From the NCBI RefSeq assembly GCF_037023745.1, contig NZ_CP146101.1, forward strand, positions 6,278,001 to 6,342,000: a stretch of 64,000 nt of DNA. Reading direction: 5' to 3'. Origin of the DNA: Streptomyces sp. SCSIO 30461. Lineage in GTDB: Bacteria > Actinomycetota > Actinomycetes > Streptomycetales > Streptomycetaceae. The position numbers were made by a program, and so were the translations under genes. The notes under the pieces were generated by a model. It saw nothing but the letters and a program-made list of their open reading frames with translations. It searched no databases and was not told the DNA's origin. Numbering within the stretch: the stretch's first letter is position 1; each line of letters starts with the position of its first letter. Below are positions 35,908-45,611 of this stretch, piece by piece.

Positions 35908-38066
35908 CCACGAACACGAAGAAGCACGAGGACGACATGTCCACCACCACTCCGACCCGCGCGCCGCACAGCGATGTGTCGACCGCTCACAAGTCCGGTC
36001 ACAAGTCCGGCGGCGGTCGCGTCGGCGGGGGTCTGTTCGACCCCAAGCAGCTGGTCAGGTCCTTCCCGGACGCGGTCAGGAAGCTCGATCCCCGGGTGAT
36101 GGTCAAGTCCCCGGTGATGTTCTTGGTCCTGATCGGATCGGTGCTGACGACGGTCTTCACGTTCCTGGACCCGACCGACTGGTTCGGCTGGGCCATCACC
36201 GCCTGGCTGTGGCTCACCGTGGTCTTCGCCAATCTGGCCGAGGCCGTGGCGGAGGGCCGCGGCAAGGCCCAGGCGGACACCCTGCGCAAGGCCAAGACCG
36301 ACACCGTCGCCCGCCGTCTGGCCGAGGACGGGAAGTCCGAGGAGCGGGTGCCCGGTACCGACCTTCGGATAGGCGATCTGGTGGTCTGCGAGGCCGGAGA
36401 CGTCATCCCGGGCGACGGCGACGTCGTCGAGGGCGTCGCGTCGGTGGACGAGTCCGCCATCACCGGTGAGTCGGCCCCGGTCATCCGCGAGTCCGGCGGC
36501 GACCGCAGCGCGGTCACCGGCGGCACGAAGGTGCTGTCCGACCGCATCGTCATCAAGATCACGGCCAAGCCCGGTGAGACCTTCATCGACCGCATGATCA
36601 ACCTGGTCGAGGGCTCGGCACGGCAGAAGACCCCCAACGAGATCGCGCTGAACATCCTGCTCGCCTCGCTGACCATCGTCTTCTTGCTCGCGGTCGTGAC
36701 GCTGCAACCGTTCGCGACCTACGCCGGCGCCCCGCAGACGGTGATGGTGCTGGTCGCGCTGCTGGTTTGCCTCATCCCGACCACCATCGGCGCCCTGCTG
36801 TCGGCCATCGGTATCGCCGGCATGGACCGGCTGGTCCAGCGCAATGTGCTGGCGAAGTCCGGCCGCGCCGTCGAGGTCGCCGGTGATGTGTCCACGCTGC
36901 TGCTCGACAAGACCGGCACCATCACCCTGGGCAACCGTGAGGCCGCCGAGTTCGTCCCGGTCGCGGGCGTGACCGGGGCCGAACTCGCGGACGCCGCTCA
37001 ACTCTCTTCGCTGGCCGACGAGACCCCGGAGGGACGCTCGGTCGTCGTGCTCGCAAAGGAGAGGTACGGCCTGCGCGAACGCCACCATGGCGAGCTGGAG
37101 CACGCCACTTGGGTGTCGTTCACCGCCCGGACCCGCATGAGCGGAGTGGACCTCTCCGAGAACGGCGAGGCCCGCAAGGTACGCAAGGGCGCGACCGGCT
37201 CGGTGCTCGCCTGGGTCAAGGAGCGCGGCGGCCAGGTGGCCGACGGCGTCGACAGGACCGCGACCGAGATCTCTGAAGCCGGCGGCACGCCGCTGCTCGT
37301 CGCTGTCGAGGACGACAAGGGCGCTCGCGTGCTCGGTGTGATCCGCCTCAAGGACGTCGTCAAGGACGGTATGCGGGAGCGGTTCGACGAGCTGCGCCGG
37401 ATGGGCATCAAGACCGTGATGATCACGGGCGACAACCCGCTCACCGCCAGGGCGATCGCCGAAGAGGCGGGTGTGGACGACTTCCTCGCGGAGGCCACGC
37501 CCGAGGACAAGATGGCGCTCATCAAGCGTGAGCAGGCCGGAGGCAAGCTGGTCGCGATGACCGGCGACGGGACCAACGACGCCCCGGCACTGGCCCAGGC
37601 CGACGTCGGCGTGGCGATGAACACCGGTACCTCGGCCGCCAAGGAGGCCGGGAACATGGTGGACCTCGATTCCAACCCGACGAAGCTCATCGAGATCGTC
37701 GAGATCGGCAAGCAACTCCTCATCACCCGGGGTGCGCTGACCACCTTCTCGATCGCCAACGACGTCGCGAAGTACTTCGCGATCATCCCCGCCATGTTCG
37801 CGGTGGTCCACCCAGGCCTGGACAGGCTCAACATCATGGGCCTGTCCTCGCCCGAGTCCGCGATCCTGTCGGCGGTCGTCTTCAACGCGCTGATCATCAT
37901 CGGGCTCGTCCCGCTAGCCCTCAAGGGCGTGCGGTACCGGCCGACCAGCGCGGACAGGATGCTCCGTCGCAACCTCGGGATCTACGGACTCGGCGGCCTG
38001 ATCGCCCCGTTCATCGGCATCAAGCTCATCGACATGCTCATCTCCCTCATCCCCGGGATCAGTTGA
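35904..38066 (+). CDS. kdpB: K+-transporting P-type ATPase subunit KdpB
   Basis: 720 residues, the ATP-hydrolysing subunit. Phosphorylation motif [10 protein letters not shown] has Asp335; actuator TGES is in [10 protein letters not shown]; hinge [17 protein letters not shown] is present. The first 40 residues are a His/Lys/Thr-rich leader that may be unstructured; an internal ATG (MSTTTPT) at 35937 is an alternative start. Coupled to kdpA by ATGA and to kdpC by close overlap. Confidence 0.95.
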   Translation: MTTNTKKHEDDMSTTTPTRAPHSDVSTAHKSGHKSGGGRVGGGLFDPKQLVRSFPDAVRKLDPRVMVKSPVMFLVLIGSVLTTVFTFLDPTDWFGWAITAWLWLTVVFANLAEAVAEGRGKAQADTLRKAKTDTVARRLAEDGKSEERVPGTDLRIGDLVVCEAGDVIPGDGDVVEGVASVDESAITGESAPVIRESGGDRSAVTGGTKVLSDRIVIKITAKPGETFIDRMINLVEGSARQKTPNEIALNILLASLTIVFLLAVVTLQPFATYAGAPQTVMVLVALLVCLIPTTIGALLSAIGIAGMDRLVQRNVLAKSGRAVEVAGDVSTLLLDKTGTITLGNREAAEFVPVAGVTGAELADAAQLSSLADETPEGRSVVVLAKERYGLRERHHGELEHATWVSFTARTRMSGVDLSENGEARKVRKGATGSVLAWVKERGGQVADGVDRTATEISEAGGTPLLVAVEDDKGARVLGVIRLKDVVKDGMRERFDELRRMGIKTVMITGDNPLTARAIAEEAGVDDFLAEATPEDKMALIKREQAGGKLVAMTGDGTNDAPALAQADVGVAMNTGTSAAKEAGNMVDLDSNPTKLIEIVEIGKQLLITRGALTTFSIANDVAKYFAIIPAMFAVVHPGLDRLNIMGLSSPESAILSAVVFNALIIIGLVPLALKGVRYRPTSADRMLRRNLGIYGLGGLIAPFIGIKLIDMLISLIPGIS

Positions 38067-38071
38067 CAGCC

Positions 38072-38746
38072 ATGAACTCATCGTTTGGAAACACGGCACG
38101 GCTGATCGGGGCGGGCCTGCGCGCCCTGCTCGTCCTCACGGTCGTATGCGGCGTCATCTACCCGCTCGCCGTCACCGGCGTGGCCCAGGGCCTGTTCAGC
38201 GACAAGGCGAACGGCTCGGAGATCGAGAGCGACGGCAGAGTCGTCGGCTCCTCGCTGATCGGCCAAACCTACAACCTGCCCAAGAAGAATCCGGACGACA
38301 CCGAAGAAGTGGCCGTCCCCGACCTGAAGTGGTTCCAGCCCCGCCCCTCCAACGGCCTCGGCAGCAACACCGTCAACACCGATTACTCGCTCATCCTCTC
38401 CGGAGCCACCAACCGCTCAGGCGACAACCCCGAGCTGATCCAGTGGGTCAAGAACGCCAAGGCCGCCGTGATCGAGGACAACTCCACCGCCACCTACAAG
38501 GTCAAGCCCACGGATGTGCCGGCCGACGCCGTCACCTCATCCGGCTCCGGCCTCGACCCCGACATCTCACCCGAGTACGCCGAACTCCAGGTGCACCGGG
38601 TCGCCGAGAGGAACCACCTCACCGTCGCCCAGGTCGACAAGCTCGTGAACGAGCACACCAAGGGCCGCACCCTCGGCTTCATGGGAGAACCCCGCGTCAA
38701 CGTCCTGGAACTCAACACCGCCCTCAAAGAACTGACCAAGGGCTGA
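38072..38746 (+). CDS. kdpC: K+-transporting ATPase subunit KdpC
   Basis: 224 residues: one N-terminal TM helix (LRALLVLTVVCGVIYPLAVTG) and the periplasm-side KdpC domain (FQPRPSNGLGSNTVNTDYS is diagnostic). ATG 38072 gives the family start MNSSFGNTARL; a TTG at 38063 overlapping the kdpB stop is possible. Completes kdpFABC, a high-affinity K+ uptake pump used under K+ limitation. Confidence 0.93.
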   Translation: MNSSFGNTARLIGAGLRALLVLTVVCGVIYPLAVTGVAQGLFSDKANGSEIESDGRVVGSSLIGQTYNLPKKNPDDTEEVAVPDLKWFQPRPSNGLGSNTVNTDYSLILSGATNRSGDNPELIQWVKNAKAAVIEDNSTATYKVKPTDVPADAVTSSGSGLDPDISPEYAELQVHRVAERNHLTVAQVDKLVNEHTKGRTLGFMGEPRVNVLELNTALKELTKG

Positions 38747-38863
38747 GCCATGGCGCAGCGTGCGGGACGTCTGACAGAGGGTTCCGCCCCGTGATCACCG
38801 CGATGATCTTCGCAGTCCGTCTGGCCGCGCAAAATCGCCCGACGACATCGCCGCCGCGATCCA

Positions 38864-38955
<92 letters not shown>

Positions 38956-39177
38956 ACAGCCTCGTCCTCTGCTCCGCGGACTCATCGAGCGGCACGACGA
39001 GGACATCGACACGGGTCTTGTCGGCGCAGCGACCCGTGCAGCGCGAGGCTCAGTGGTGGACCGAAGATGCGGACGACACGCCGGCGCTCGCAGCAAGGAC
39101 TTCTCTGGTAGGACTTCTGATCGCATCTCAAGCCCTCACTTACCCGTTTACGCCCGGCTTGGAGAGGAGCAGCTCCT

Positions 39178-39672
39178 GTGCAGTGCGAAATGCGTGCCGT
39201 GGTTCTCGGCGTCGGTAATGACTTCCGGTACGACGACGGGGTCGGTTGGGCTGTGGTGGAAAAGCTGCGAAACCGCTCCTCGCTCGATCGCCTACCCCCT
39301 GGGACAGAGCTGCGCATCTGCGGCGGAGACCCCGTCCGGCTCATCGAGTGGTGGGACGGCGCGGATCTCGCCGTGGTGATCGACGCTGCGCGCGTGCATC
39401 CCGGGCATCCGGGCCGTGTGCACCGCACGGAGCTGAGTGCTCGGCAACCGTCCCGTTCCACGACCGCGAGCTCCCACGGGTTCGGCCTCGGCGAAGCTTG
39501 GAGCCTTGCGCGGCTGCTCGGGCGGCTGCCGCGTCGGCTCGTGGTCTACGCCGTCCAGATCGCTGACGTCTCCGTGGGGAGAGGCCTCTCCCCGGTGGTT
39601 GCGGCTGCGGTCGATTCCGTCGCCGAGAGCGTGATCTCCGAGATCGTGCACCACGCGGAGACCCAGCGGTGA
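39178..39672 (+). CDS. Hydrogenase maturation protease
   Basis: 164-residue endopeptidase of the HyaD/HycI family (PF01750). The start RAVVLGVGNDFRYDDGVGWAVVEKL has the GNDFRxDDGxG motif with the Asp that recognises Ni; DLAVVIDAARVHPGHPG carries the second acidic ligand. It would remove the C-terminal tail of the NiFe large subunit encoded about 18 kb downstream. GTG 39178 has GAGGAG upstream at good spacing; ATG 39190 is an alternative. Other hyp genes are not in the window. Confidence 0.85.
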   Translation: MQCEMRAVVLGVGNDFRYDDGVGWAVVEKLRNRSSLDRLPPGTELRICGGDPVRLIEWWDGADLAVVIDAARVHPGHPGRVHRTELSARQPSRSTTASSHGFGLGEAWSLARLLGRLPRRLVVYAVQIADVSVGRGLSPVVAAAVDSVAESVISEIVHHAETQR

Positions 39673-39715
39673 GCAGACGTGCGTCCTGCGGGGGAGGTAC
39701 ACGTCAGCCTGCGAG

Positions 39716-39729
39716 GGGCCGTCCGGCCC
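39716..39729. promoter_or_regulatory. DevR-like palindrome GGGCCGTCCGGCCC
   Basis: Perfect 14-bp GGGCCnnnnGGCCC palindrome 84-97 bp before the ATG of the GNAT-ligase remnant. It matches the DosR/DevR half-site pattern GGGNCnnnnGNCCC; an identical 14-mer occurs at 45527. Regulation is inferred. Confidence 0.5.
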
Positions 39730-39812
39730 AGTTGGTTGTCCCGAGCAGCCCTGGGTGCGGCGTACCCGGGCAGCCGACCCTGGGACAGGCACCGGAGGTG
39801 AGAGGTCCCGCC

Positions 39813-40016
39813 ATGATCGAGACAGTGAAGGCGTCCGAGCCGGCAAGCAGACCCAGCGCCGAGCAGGAGGCGCACGCACTCCTCACGGACGCTACCACCG
39901 TACGCATCCGGCCGGTCCTGCCCAGTGATCACACGCGGGTGCTGGGCCTCACCGCTTCCCCTGGCCGTGGCCCTCCAGACGGGAACGGACCGTGGACGCC
40001 TGTGTTCGGAAACTGA
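39813..40016 (+). pseudogene. 5' fragment of a GNAT / ADP-forming acyl-CoA synthetase gene
   Basis: ATG 39813 with GGAGGTGAGAGG upstream opens a 67-codon frame. Its first 46 residues (HALLTDATTVRIRPVLPSDH, VLGL) match the N-terminus of the large GNAT-CoA-ligase proteins found in dormancy regulons, then the similarity stops and about 20 unrelated codons lead to a stop inside the following CBS fragment. Full-length relatives are several hundred residues, so this is a deletion remnant that kept its promoter and ribosome site. Confidence 0.6.
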
Positions 40017-40474
40017 CGGCGGACCGGCTGATGACCTGCCCCGCCATCACCGTCCATGCCGAGGTGTCCATCGCCCTGGCAGCAAGGACCATCGCCGACC
40101 ACCACATCGAACGGCTGCCGGTCGTCGACGACGAAGAGCGGCTCGTGGGTATCGTCACTCGCCGCGACCTGCTACAGATCTTCCTGCGGCCGGATCCGGA
40201 GATCCGCACGATCGTCGTCCACGACATCCTCGATCGCACACTCCGACTACCGCCCGGAACCCTCGACGTCGAGGTCCGAGACGGGGTGGTGACGCTCTCC
40301 GGCAAGCTGGAGTTCCGGAGCGAGATCCTCCTGGCCGTTCGACTGGTCGGGCTGCTCGATGGCGTGGTCGATGTCATCGACCACCTGACGTACCGGTACG
40401 ACGACACCCGGCGCCATGGTCGGGAGCCTGCGTCGCCACTCGGCGCTGATGACCACGGAACGAACAAGGTTTGA
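39992..40474 (+). pseudogene. CBS-BON protein, N-terminal CBS domain missing
   Basis: 160 codons from GTG 39992. It holds one CBS motif (LTADRLMTCPAITVHAEVSI ... RLPVVDDEERLVGIVTRRDLLQIFL) and a BON domain (VEVRDGVVTLSGKLEFRSEI). The intact paralogues here carry two CBS motifs before BON, so about 80-100 N-terminal residues are gone. It overlaps the GNAT fragment in another frame, and the junction near 40010 looks like the product of one deletion joining two genes. Might still be translated from the GTG. Confidence 0.6.
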
Positions 40475-40585
40475 AAAGGCTTTTGGGGAACTACCGAAAG
40501 ACGCCTGTCCCCGAAGGCCCTTGCGGGGGCCGTGAGGGCCACGCGGACAGGGGCGTGGCGTGGGGGCACAGCGAGGAGTGAGGAC

Positions 40586-41305
40586 ATGCAGCATCGAAAC
40601 GTCGCCGAAGTCATGACGCGGAACGTGGTCACGGCACGGCCTGGTTCGACCTACAAGGAGGTCGCCCAGCTGCTTCGTGACAATGACATCACCGCTGTTC
40701 CGGTTGTCGACGCCAACGGCCATCCGCTTGGTGTCGTTTCCGAAGGCGACCTGCTACGCAAAGCGGTAGGCCTTCCGGACTTGGAAGGGCGTCCTTCCCG
40801 TCTCACGCTCACGCCGAACGACCTGGCTCGCGCCGAAGCGGAGTCCGCTGAGGGCATGATGACCTCGCCGGCCATCACAGCGCGTGCCACATGGAACATC
40901 GTCGAGACGGCGCGCACCATGGCCGGCAACGGGGTGAAGCGACTTCCTGTCATCGATGAGGCAGGAAGGATCATCGGCATCGTGAGCCGCTGCGACCTTC
41001 TGCGCCCGTTCCTTCGCCGGGACGAAGCCATCGAGGAAGAGATCCGCGGTGACGTGTTGGACCGGACCGTCGGACTCGCTCCCGAGAGCGTGGAAGCGCT
41101 GGTCCGGGACGGCGTGGTGACCCTGACCGGCCACGTCCCGGAAAGAGGGGACATCCCGGTCATCGAGAGGCTCTGCCGTTGCGTGGACGGGGTGGTTGCC
41201 GTGCACCAGCGGTTGGACTACGCGTACGACAACACAGGACTCGATGTCGAGCCGCCACGAGGACAGCGTGTTGTGGGACCGGCCGGCCAGGACGCGAGTG
41301 CCTGA
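40586..41305 (+). CDS. CBS-CBS-BON domain protein
   Basis: 239 residues. CBS1 (EVMTRNVVTARPGSTYKEVA to VVSEGDLLRKAVG), a spacer of about 30 residues, CBS2 (GMMTSPAITARATWNIVETA to IVSRCDLLRPFLRR), then a BON domain (VEALVRDGVVTLTGHVPERG). CBS pairs bind adenine nucleotides; BON domains bind membranes or ligands. Such proteins are typical of DosR-type dormancy regulons. ATG 40586 follows GAGGAGTGAGGAC. A degenerate DevR-like box is about 50 bp upstream. Confidence 0.85.
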   Translation: MQHRNVAEVMTRNVVTARPGSTYKEVAQLLRDNDITAVPVVDANGHPLGVVSEGDLLRKAVGLPDLEGRPSRLTLTPNDLARAEAESAEGMMTSPAITARATWNIVETARTMAGNGVKRLPVIDEAGRIIGIVSRCDLLRPFLRRDEAIEEEIRGDVLDRTVGLAPESVEALVRDGVVTLTGHVPERGDIPVIERLCRCVDGVVAVHQRLDYAYDNTGLDVEPPRGQRVVGPAGQDASA

Positions 41306-41345
41306 CTGGTCGGCCCAAAAGACGTCCGAACCGGCACCGGCCCGC

Positions 41346-41466
41346 GAGCTGTTCGACCGGCTCGGCCAGGACGACCTGCTGCTGGCCGACCGCGGCTTCA
41401 CGGGCCTGGACCTGTGGCGGGGCGCTGCGTCCGAAGGCGCGGACCTGCTGTGGCGCATCCGCTCCC
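41346..41466 (+). mobile_element. IS4-family transposase fragment
   Basis: Forty codons reading ELFDRLGQDDLLLADRGF then TGLDLWRGAASEGADLLWRI match the DDE catalytic core (the ADRGF Asp) of IS4-family transposases. No start, no terminal repeats and no rest of the gene are visible. It sits between a CBS gene and an MFS gene, marking an old insertion since deleted. Confidence 0.6.
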
Positions 41467-41522
41467 GCGACCGCGAGGGCGACGTCCGGGAGGATTCGAG
41501 CCGGCGACCTTTGGACCGATGG

Positions 41523-42788
41523 TCACGGGGCAGCCGGACCGTCCGGCTCACTGCCTGGGCCTCGGGTGGCTGAGGCCGTCTCGAAGCGATGCCCTCCTGC
41601 GATCGTGCCCGCGAGGAGCAGTGTGGCTCCGGCGTAGATCACCCATCGCAGTCCGAGGTGGTGGGCGACGATCCCTCCGAGGCCGGCTCCCACGGCTGCT
41701 CCACAGCGCACCAGCAGCTTCTGGGTCATGGTCGCACGGCCCAGTAGATGGCCGGGAACCATGATCTGGAGCATGGTCGTCGCGGTGACTCGCCAGACGG
41801 TCGATGACGCGCCGGCGAGGAGGACGAACGTGGCCGCCTGCCACCATGTGTCCGAGAGTCCGATACCCAGTGAGGCCACCACGGCCGCGTACAGCGCCCA
41901 TAGGAGAAACCGGCCCCTTCCGGCCCTGTGGGCCAGACGTCCCACCAGTACGGAGCCGATCAGGGCGCCTGCACCGAACGTCGCCACCATCAGGCCGTAG
42001 CCGGTATCGCTCAAGCCGAGTTCGTTGCGGGTGTACAGGATGCTCACCGCGATCTGGGACATGCCCACCAGGTAGTAGAGCGTGCTCAGTGCCGTGATCC
42101 TGCGCAGCAACGGCTCACTACCCAGGGCGTGCAGGCCGTCCGTGATGTCACGGCGCAGCATTCGCCTGCTCAGCCGTGCGCGGCTGGGCGACCGCGTGGC
42201 GTGGTACCGCCCCCTCATGGAGAAGAGCAGGATCGCGGAACAGAGGAACGACAGCGCGTCCAGGCAGAAGGGGAGTACCGGATGCATGTCGAAGAGGATC
42301 GCGCCGAGTGGGTTGCCCACGAGCAGGGTGGCGGTCACCGACCCGCCTTGCACGGCGGCATTGCCCTTGTCCCGGCGCGACACGGGAACGGTCATGGGCA
42401 CGAGGCCTGCGGCCGCACCGATGTAGAACCTCTGTCCGAGGTCCATGAGCGCGGTGACGAGGAAGATCCAGACGAGCGTCGCGCGCCCGAGTCCCACGAC
42501 CACCGCGAGCGCTGCGACGAGTGCGACACGTGCCACGTCCAGTGTGATCATAATCCGGCGCCTGTCGAAGCGGTCGGCGGTCACACCGGCGGCGATCATG
42601 GCCAGGGGCCACGGAAGCTGGTCCGCCAGGAACACCAGAGCGATCTTGCGAGGGTCTGACGTCATGCTGGACGCGAGAAGCGGGAACGCCACATAACGCA
42701 GGCCGTCGCCCAGTCCGGAAACGACCACCGAGAACCAGAGCAGTCTGAAGTTGCGGTTGAAACCGGCTCGAGGCTTCCACATCCTCAC
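41523..42788 (-). CDS. MFS transporter (transmembrane secretion effector type)
   Basis: 421 residues, about 12 TM helices. NFRLLWFSVVVSGLGDGLRYVAFPLLA at the N-terminus, in pieces, and GVTADRFDRRRIMI and ATFGAGALIGSVLVGRLAHR match the TSE/EntS-like MFS exporters. GTG 42788 or ATG 42782 are both plausible starts. Alone on its strand; substrate unknown. Its 3' end abuts the IS4 fragment. Confidence 0.8.
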   Translation of the reverse strand: MRMWKPRAGFNRNFRLLWFSVVVSGLGDGLRYVAFPLLASSMTSDPRKIALVFLADQLPWPLAMIAAGVTADRFDRRRIMITLDVARVALVAALAVVVGLGRATLVWIFLVTALMDLGQRFYIGAAAGLVPMTVPVSRRDKGNAAVQGGSVTATLLVGNPLGAILFDMHPVLPFCLDALSFLCSAILLFSMRGRYHATRSPSRARLSRRMLRRDITDGLHALGSEPLLRRITALSTLYYLVGMSQIAVSILYTRNELGLSDTGYGLMVATFGAGALIGSVLVGRLAHRAGRGRFLLWALYAAVVASLGIGLSDTWWQAATFVLLAGASSTVWRVTATTMLQIMVPGHLLGRATMTQKLLVRCGAAVGAGLGGIVAHHLGLRWVIYAGATLLLAGTIAGGHRFETASATRGPGSEPDGPAAP

Positions 42789-43253
42789 GAATCACATCCC
42801 AGGCGGGTCGACGTCGAGGGGCGTCCAGAAGGGGAGAAGGGGAGTTACGGTCCAGTCGGGGGCGGTGCGGTGTTTCAGGGCGGGGCGCGTCGGTGCCGCC
42901 GGGCTTCCCCGGGCGCCGCACCCGGTCGGTCACACGTCCCGCCTCATACTCGCGGCCATGGTCAGGACTGCCGCCGCAGACGAGTGTGGCACCAGCGATC
43001 ACCAATCCCGGTCCGACCCTCTCAGCAGCCGTCCTGACATATCGTCAGGACGGTCGTGAGTGTCGATCCGGGTGCGCGAGGAGTGTCGGCAACAGGTCGC
43101 ACCGTTGCATCGGCCGACCTGCGCCGTGCATGACGACGTGGGCGACTGGATGTCCGGCCGTGATCCGGGCTCGCTCGGCACGCAGGCCGTGGACCCTGCC
43201 CCGCCGGATGAGTGTCCGATCAACGGCGCATCCGCTCATCAAGGAGACGCCTG
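42789..43253. other. Non-coding stretch with a 25-bp palindrome
   Basis: 465 bp upstream of the MFS gene with no supportable frame. CCGTCCTGAC (43029-43038) and GTCAGGACGG (43044-43053) make a perfect 10-bp inverted repeat around ATATC, which looks like a repressor operator or small hairpin without its gene. Confidence 0.5.
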
Positions 43254-43495
43254 ATGAGCGCTACCCGCCGCTCACCGTCCAGATCGCCAACAGCGCGCCG
43301 AAGCAGGTCACCAACACCGCCACCGTCTCCGGCGGCGGCGCCAGTGACCCGAGCACCGCCACCGCGACCACCACCGTCAACGACAAGCCCAGCCCCACTC
43401 CCAAGCCCCCGCACCACGGCAAGCCCGGTTATGGCGACCGCCCCGGCCACGGCAGGCCCAACCACGGCCACCGGCCCGGCCCCCGCCAGGCATAA
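43254..43495 (+). pseudogene. 3' fragment of a DUF11-repeat surface protein
   Basis: The frame ERYPPLTVQIANSAPKQVTN followed by TATVSGGGASDPSTATATT matches the end of a DUF11 (conserved repeat) domain, then a Pro/His/Gly-rich tail (KPPHHGKPGYGDRPGHGRP) ends in TAA at 43493. No start or upstream repeats exist, so this is the tail of a large secreted repeat protein. The following 240 bp up to the next gene are Pro/Ala-rich in frame but carry no recognisable domain. Confidence 0.6.
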
Positions 43496-43739
43496 CCCGG
43501 CACCAGCCCGCCGCCCACCGGCACCTCCAAACCGCAAGCGGCAATCCGCGGCGTCCAACCTCACCTCCGCCCGCAGACGACGCGGGATTCCCACCTCAGG
43601 CAGCAGCAGAGGCCACTGGGGCCGAGCCCAAGACGGCAACGGCACCAGGAAGGGGCCGCAGGACGTCCGGAACAGCAGGCCGGGGTGGTGGCCACGGCTC
43701 CGCGTCAGCCATCCCGACGGCTGTGCGTGTGGCCGCCTT

Positions 43740-44588
43740 TCATGTCGTCGTGAGGTTGTCGATCACCTCGGTCACGTCGGCCAGTCCACCGATCCGGGCG
43801 AGAAGGCGCTCTGCGTCACCGCCGGCCATTCGTCCACACACGTCGACCGCCCCGTTACGAACAGTGATCGCCACCGTCTCATGGGTGGTGGGGAACGCCT
43901 CGGCGAGGATTGTGGACTCGATCTCCCTCTTGATGCTGGCATCGTCCCTCACCAGGGCACTCAGCAGGACACTCCTCCTCACGACACCGACGAGGTGTCC
44001 CCCCTGGTCCGACACGGGCAGCCTCTTGAGGCGCGAGAGTGAGGTGAGCCATGCCGCCTCGGCGACGGTCGCGTCAGGGTGCACCGTGATCGCCGGCGCG
44101 GTCATGAGCTCCTCGGCCGTCTGGGAGCGTGCGCTGTCGTGCAGTCGCCGGCGCACCAAGGGCCCGCGCGCACCCGGCTGGTACCTGGTTGCCAAGACGG
44201 CGGCCTGCGCCAACAGGTCGGATTCCGACACCACACCCATCACCCGACCGTGCTTGTCCGTCACCGGCAGCGATCCGACGCCCGCGTCGGTCAGAGCCCG
44301 GGCAATCGCCAGGTAGGACGCGTCATCGCGCACCGACGCCGACGCGTCCATGACGTCGCGGACCAATAGCGGGGTGGCCTCCGTGTCGGACGTGGGATCG
44401 CTTTGCTCCTTGGGAGGCGGATGTGCCGGTCGAGCGGCCGGATGGCGGGCAGCAGCCTGCCGGGCGAACGCCGTCGCCACCGCGCCGAGATGCCGAACCA
44501 GTGTGTGCTGCTCTCGCGATTCGCCGGTACGGCTCCCATGGCGTGCGACGGGGCCGGCGCCAAGCGCAGAGCCTCCAAACTCGTTCAT
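43740..44588 (-). CDS. CBS-CBS-BON domain protein with long leader
   Basis: 282 residues. A 75-residue Ala/Arg/Pro-rich leader precedes CBS1 (VRDVMDASASVRDDASYLAIA to VVSESDLLAQAA), CBS2 (LMTAPAITVHPDATVAEAAW to VVRRSVLLSALVR) and BON (VAITVRNGAVDVCGRMAGGD). CBS2 has RRSVLL where paralogues have RRDLL, so an Asp often contacting ribose is lost. ATG 44588 has AGGAG eight bases upstream and is preferred over ATG 44603. Confidence 0.82.
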   Translation of the reverse strand: MNEFGGSALGAGPVARHGSRTGESREQHTLVRHLGAVATAFARQAAARHPAARPAHPPPKEQSDPTSDTEATPLLVRDVMDASASVRDDASYLAIARALTDAGVGSLPVTDKHGRVMGVVSESDLLAQAAVLATRYQPGARGPLVRRRLHDSARSQTAEELMTAPAITVHPDATVAEAAWLTSLSRLKRLPVSDQGGHLVGVVRRSVLLSALVRDDASIKREIESTILAEAFPTTHETVAITVRNGAVDVCGRMAGGDAERLLARIGGLADVTEVIDNLTTT

Positions 44589-44778
44589 TGGCTGTCTCCT
44601 CATCCGGAGGGACTCTTCGGACAGTGTTTCTCGCTCGACGACCGTGCCCCAAGGTCCGACCAGCCCCCTCTGCGCGGCGGAACGGTCCCTGCCCGACGCT
44701 CCGCCCCCACGCGAAGAAGATCCTCGTCCTATGCCCGATGACCTCCGCCGCGCCTCCGAGTACGGAGCAGCACGGGTG

Positions 44779-45432
44779 TCACGGTTCTCGGATGCTGGTG
44801 AGGCGGCAGTTCACCTCGACGACGCCTTCAACTGCACGAGCAAGGCGCTCGGCTACGGGGACGAGGGTGGCATCACGGACGGTGCCGGTGAGGGTGACGA
44901 CTCCATCGGTGACATCGACGCGGACGCCGTGCCGGGAGACCGTGAACAGGCGGTCGATCACTTCGCGCCGGACCTCTGCGGCAAGGTCGTCGTCAGGGCG
45001 GAGGAAGACTTTGAGGAGGTCGGCGCGACTGAGGATGCCTTGGAGAGTCCCGTCCGCATCGACCACAGGAAGGCGTTTGATCCGCTGGCGGGCCATGATC
45101 CGGGCGGCCTGTGGCAGGGTGGCGTCAGCGCGGATCGTGATCGCGGGAGTCGTCATCAGGTCCCCGGCCCGCACCGCGCCGGCTTTGGCCGCGTCGTCCG
45201 GGTGCCGCATCTGATCGATGAGCTCGGGCTCGGTGTCGTGGAACTCCTCCTTGGGAAGCAGATCCGCTTCGGACACCACACCGGCCACGCGGCCTTCGCC
45301 CTCGACCACCGGCACGGCAGTGACATTCCACTGCTTCATGGCACCGACGATCTCCTTGAACCGCGCATCGCGTTCCACGGCCACGACCGTCCGCGTCATC
45401 ACGTCGCCGACGGTGTACGGGGTGGAGACCAT
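44779..45432 (-). CDS. CBS-CBS-BON domain protein
   Basis: 217 residues: CBS1 (VGDVMTRTVVAVERDARFKEI to VVSEADLLPKEEF), CBS2 (LMTTPAITIRADATLPQAAR to ILSRADLLKVFLRP), BON (VRVDVTDGVVTLTGTVRDA). ATG 45432 has AGGAGG ahead at good spacing. The exact 14-bp DevR-like palindrome at 45527-45540 lies about 95 bp upstream, so hypoxia-type control is likely. Confidence 0.86.
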   Translation of the reverse strand: MVSTPYTVGDVMTRTVVAVERDARFKEIVGAMKQWNVTAVPVVEGEGRVAGVVSEADLLPKEEFHDTEPELIDQMRHPDDAAKAGAVRAGDLMTTPAITIRADATLPQAARIMARQRIKRLPVVDADGTLQGILSRADLLKVFLRPDDDLAAEVRREVIDRLFTVSRHGVRVDVTDGVVTLTGTVRDATLVPVAERLARAVEGVVEVNCRLTSIREP

Positions 45433-45526
45433 GGGGGTGACCTCCTGGGCGCGGTCTTGGGTCTGCTCTACGGCTCACTCTCGCATCCTCCGGGCAGCCC
45501 TGGATGGGCCGAGCGGGACCGCTGCA

Positions 45527-45540
45527 GGGCCGTCCGGCCC
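45527..45540. promoter_or_regulatory. DevR-like palindrome GGGCCGTCCGGCCC
   Basis: Second exact copy of the 14-mer found at 39716, between a minus-strand CBS-BON gene and a plus-strand alcohol dehydrogenase remnant. Flanking sequence differs, so the core rather than a larger duplication is conserved. Confidence 0.5.
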
Positions 45541-45611
45541 AAGCGGCACGGCCGCTGCCCGGGACACGCTGGCTACAAGCAGACCTCGACCACTTGGAGG
45601 GCGACGTCATC

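Noticed and set aside
35856..37811. 651-codon open frame antisense to kdpB
   Set aside because: Low-complexity shadow of a strongly conserved P-type ATPase; no start signals.
43740..43760. Plus-strand frame through 43723-44316 as a secreted Pro-rich protein
   Set aside because: It is the antisense of the CBS-BON gene at 43740, which has two clear CBS motifs and a ribosome site.
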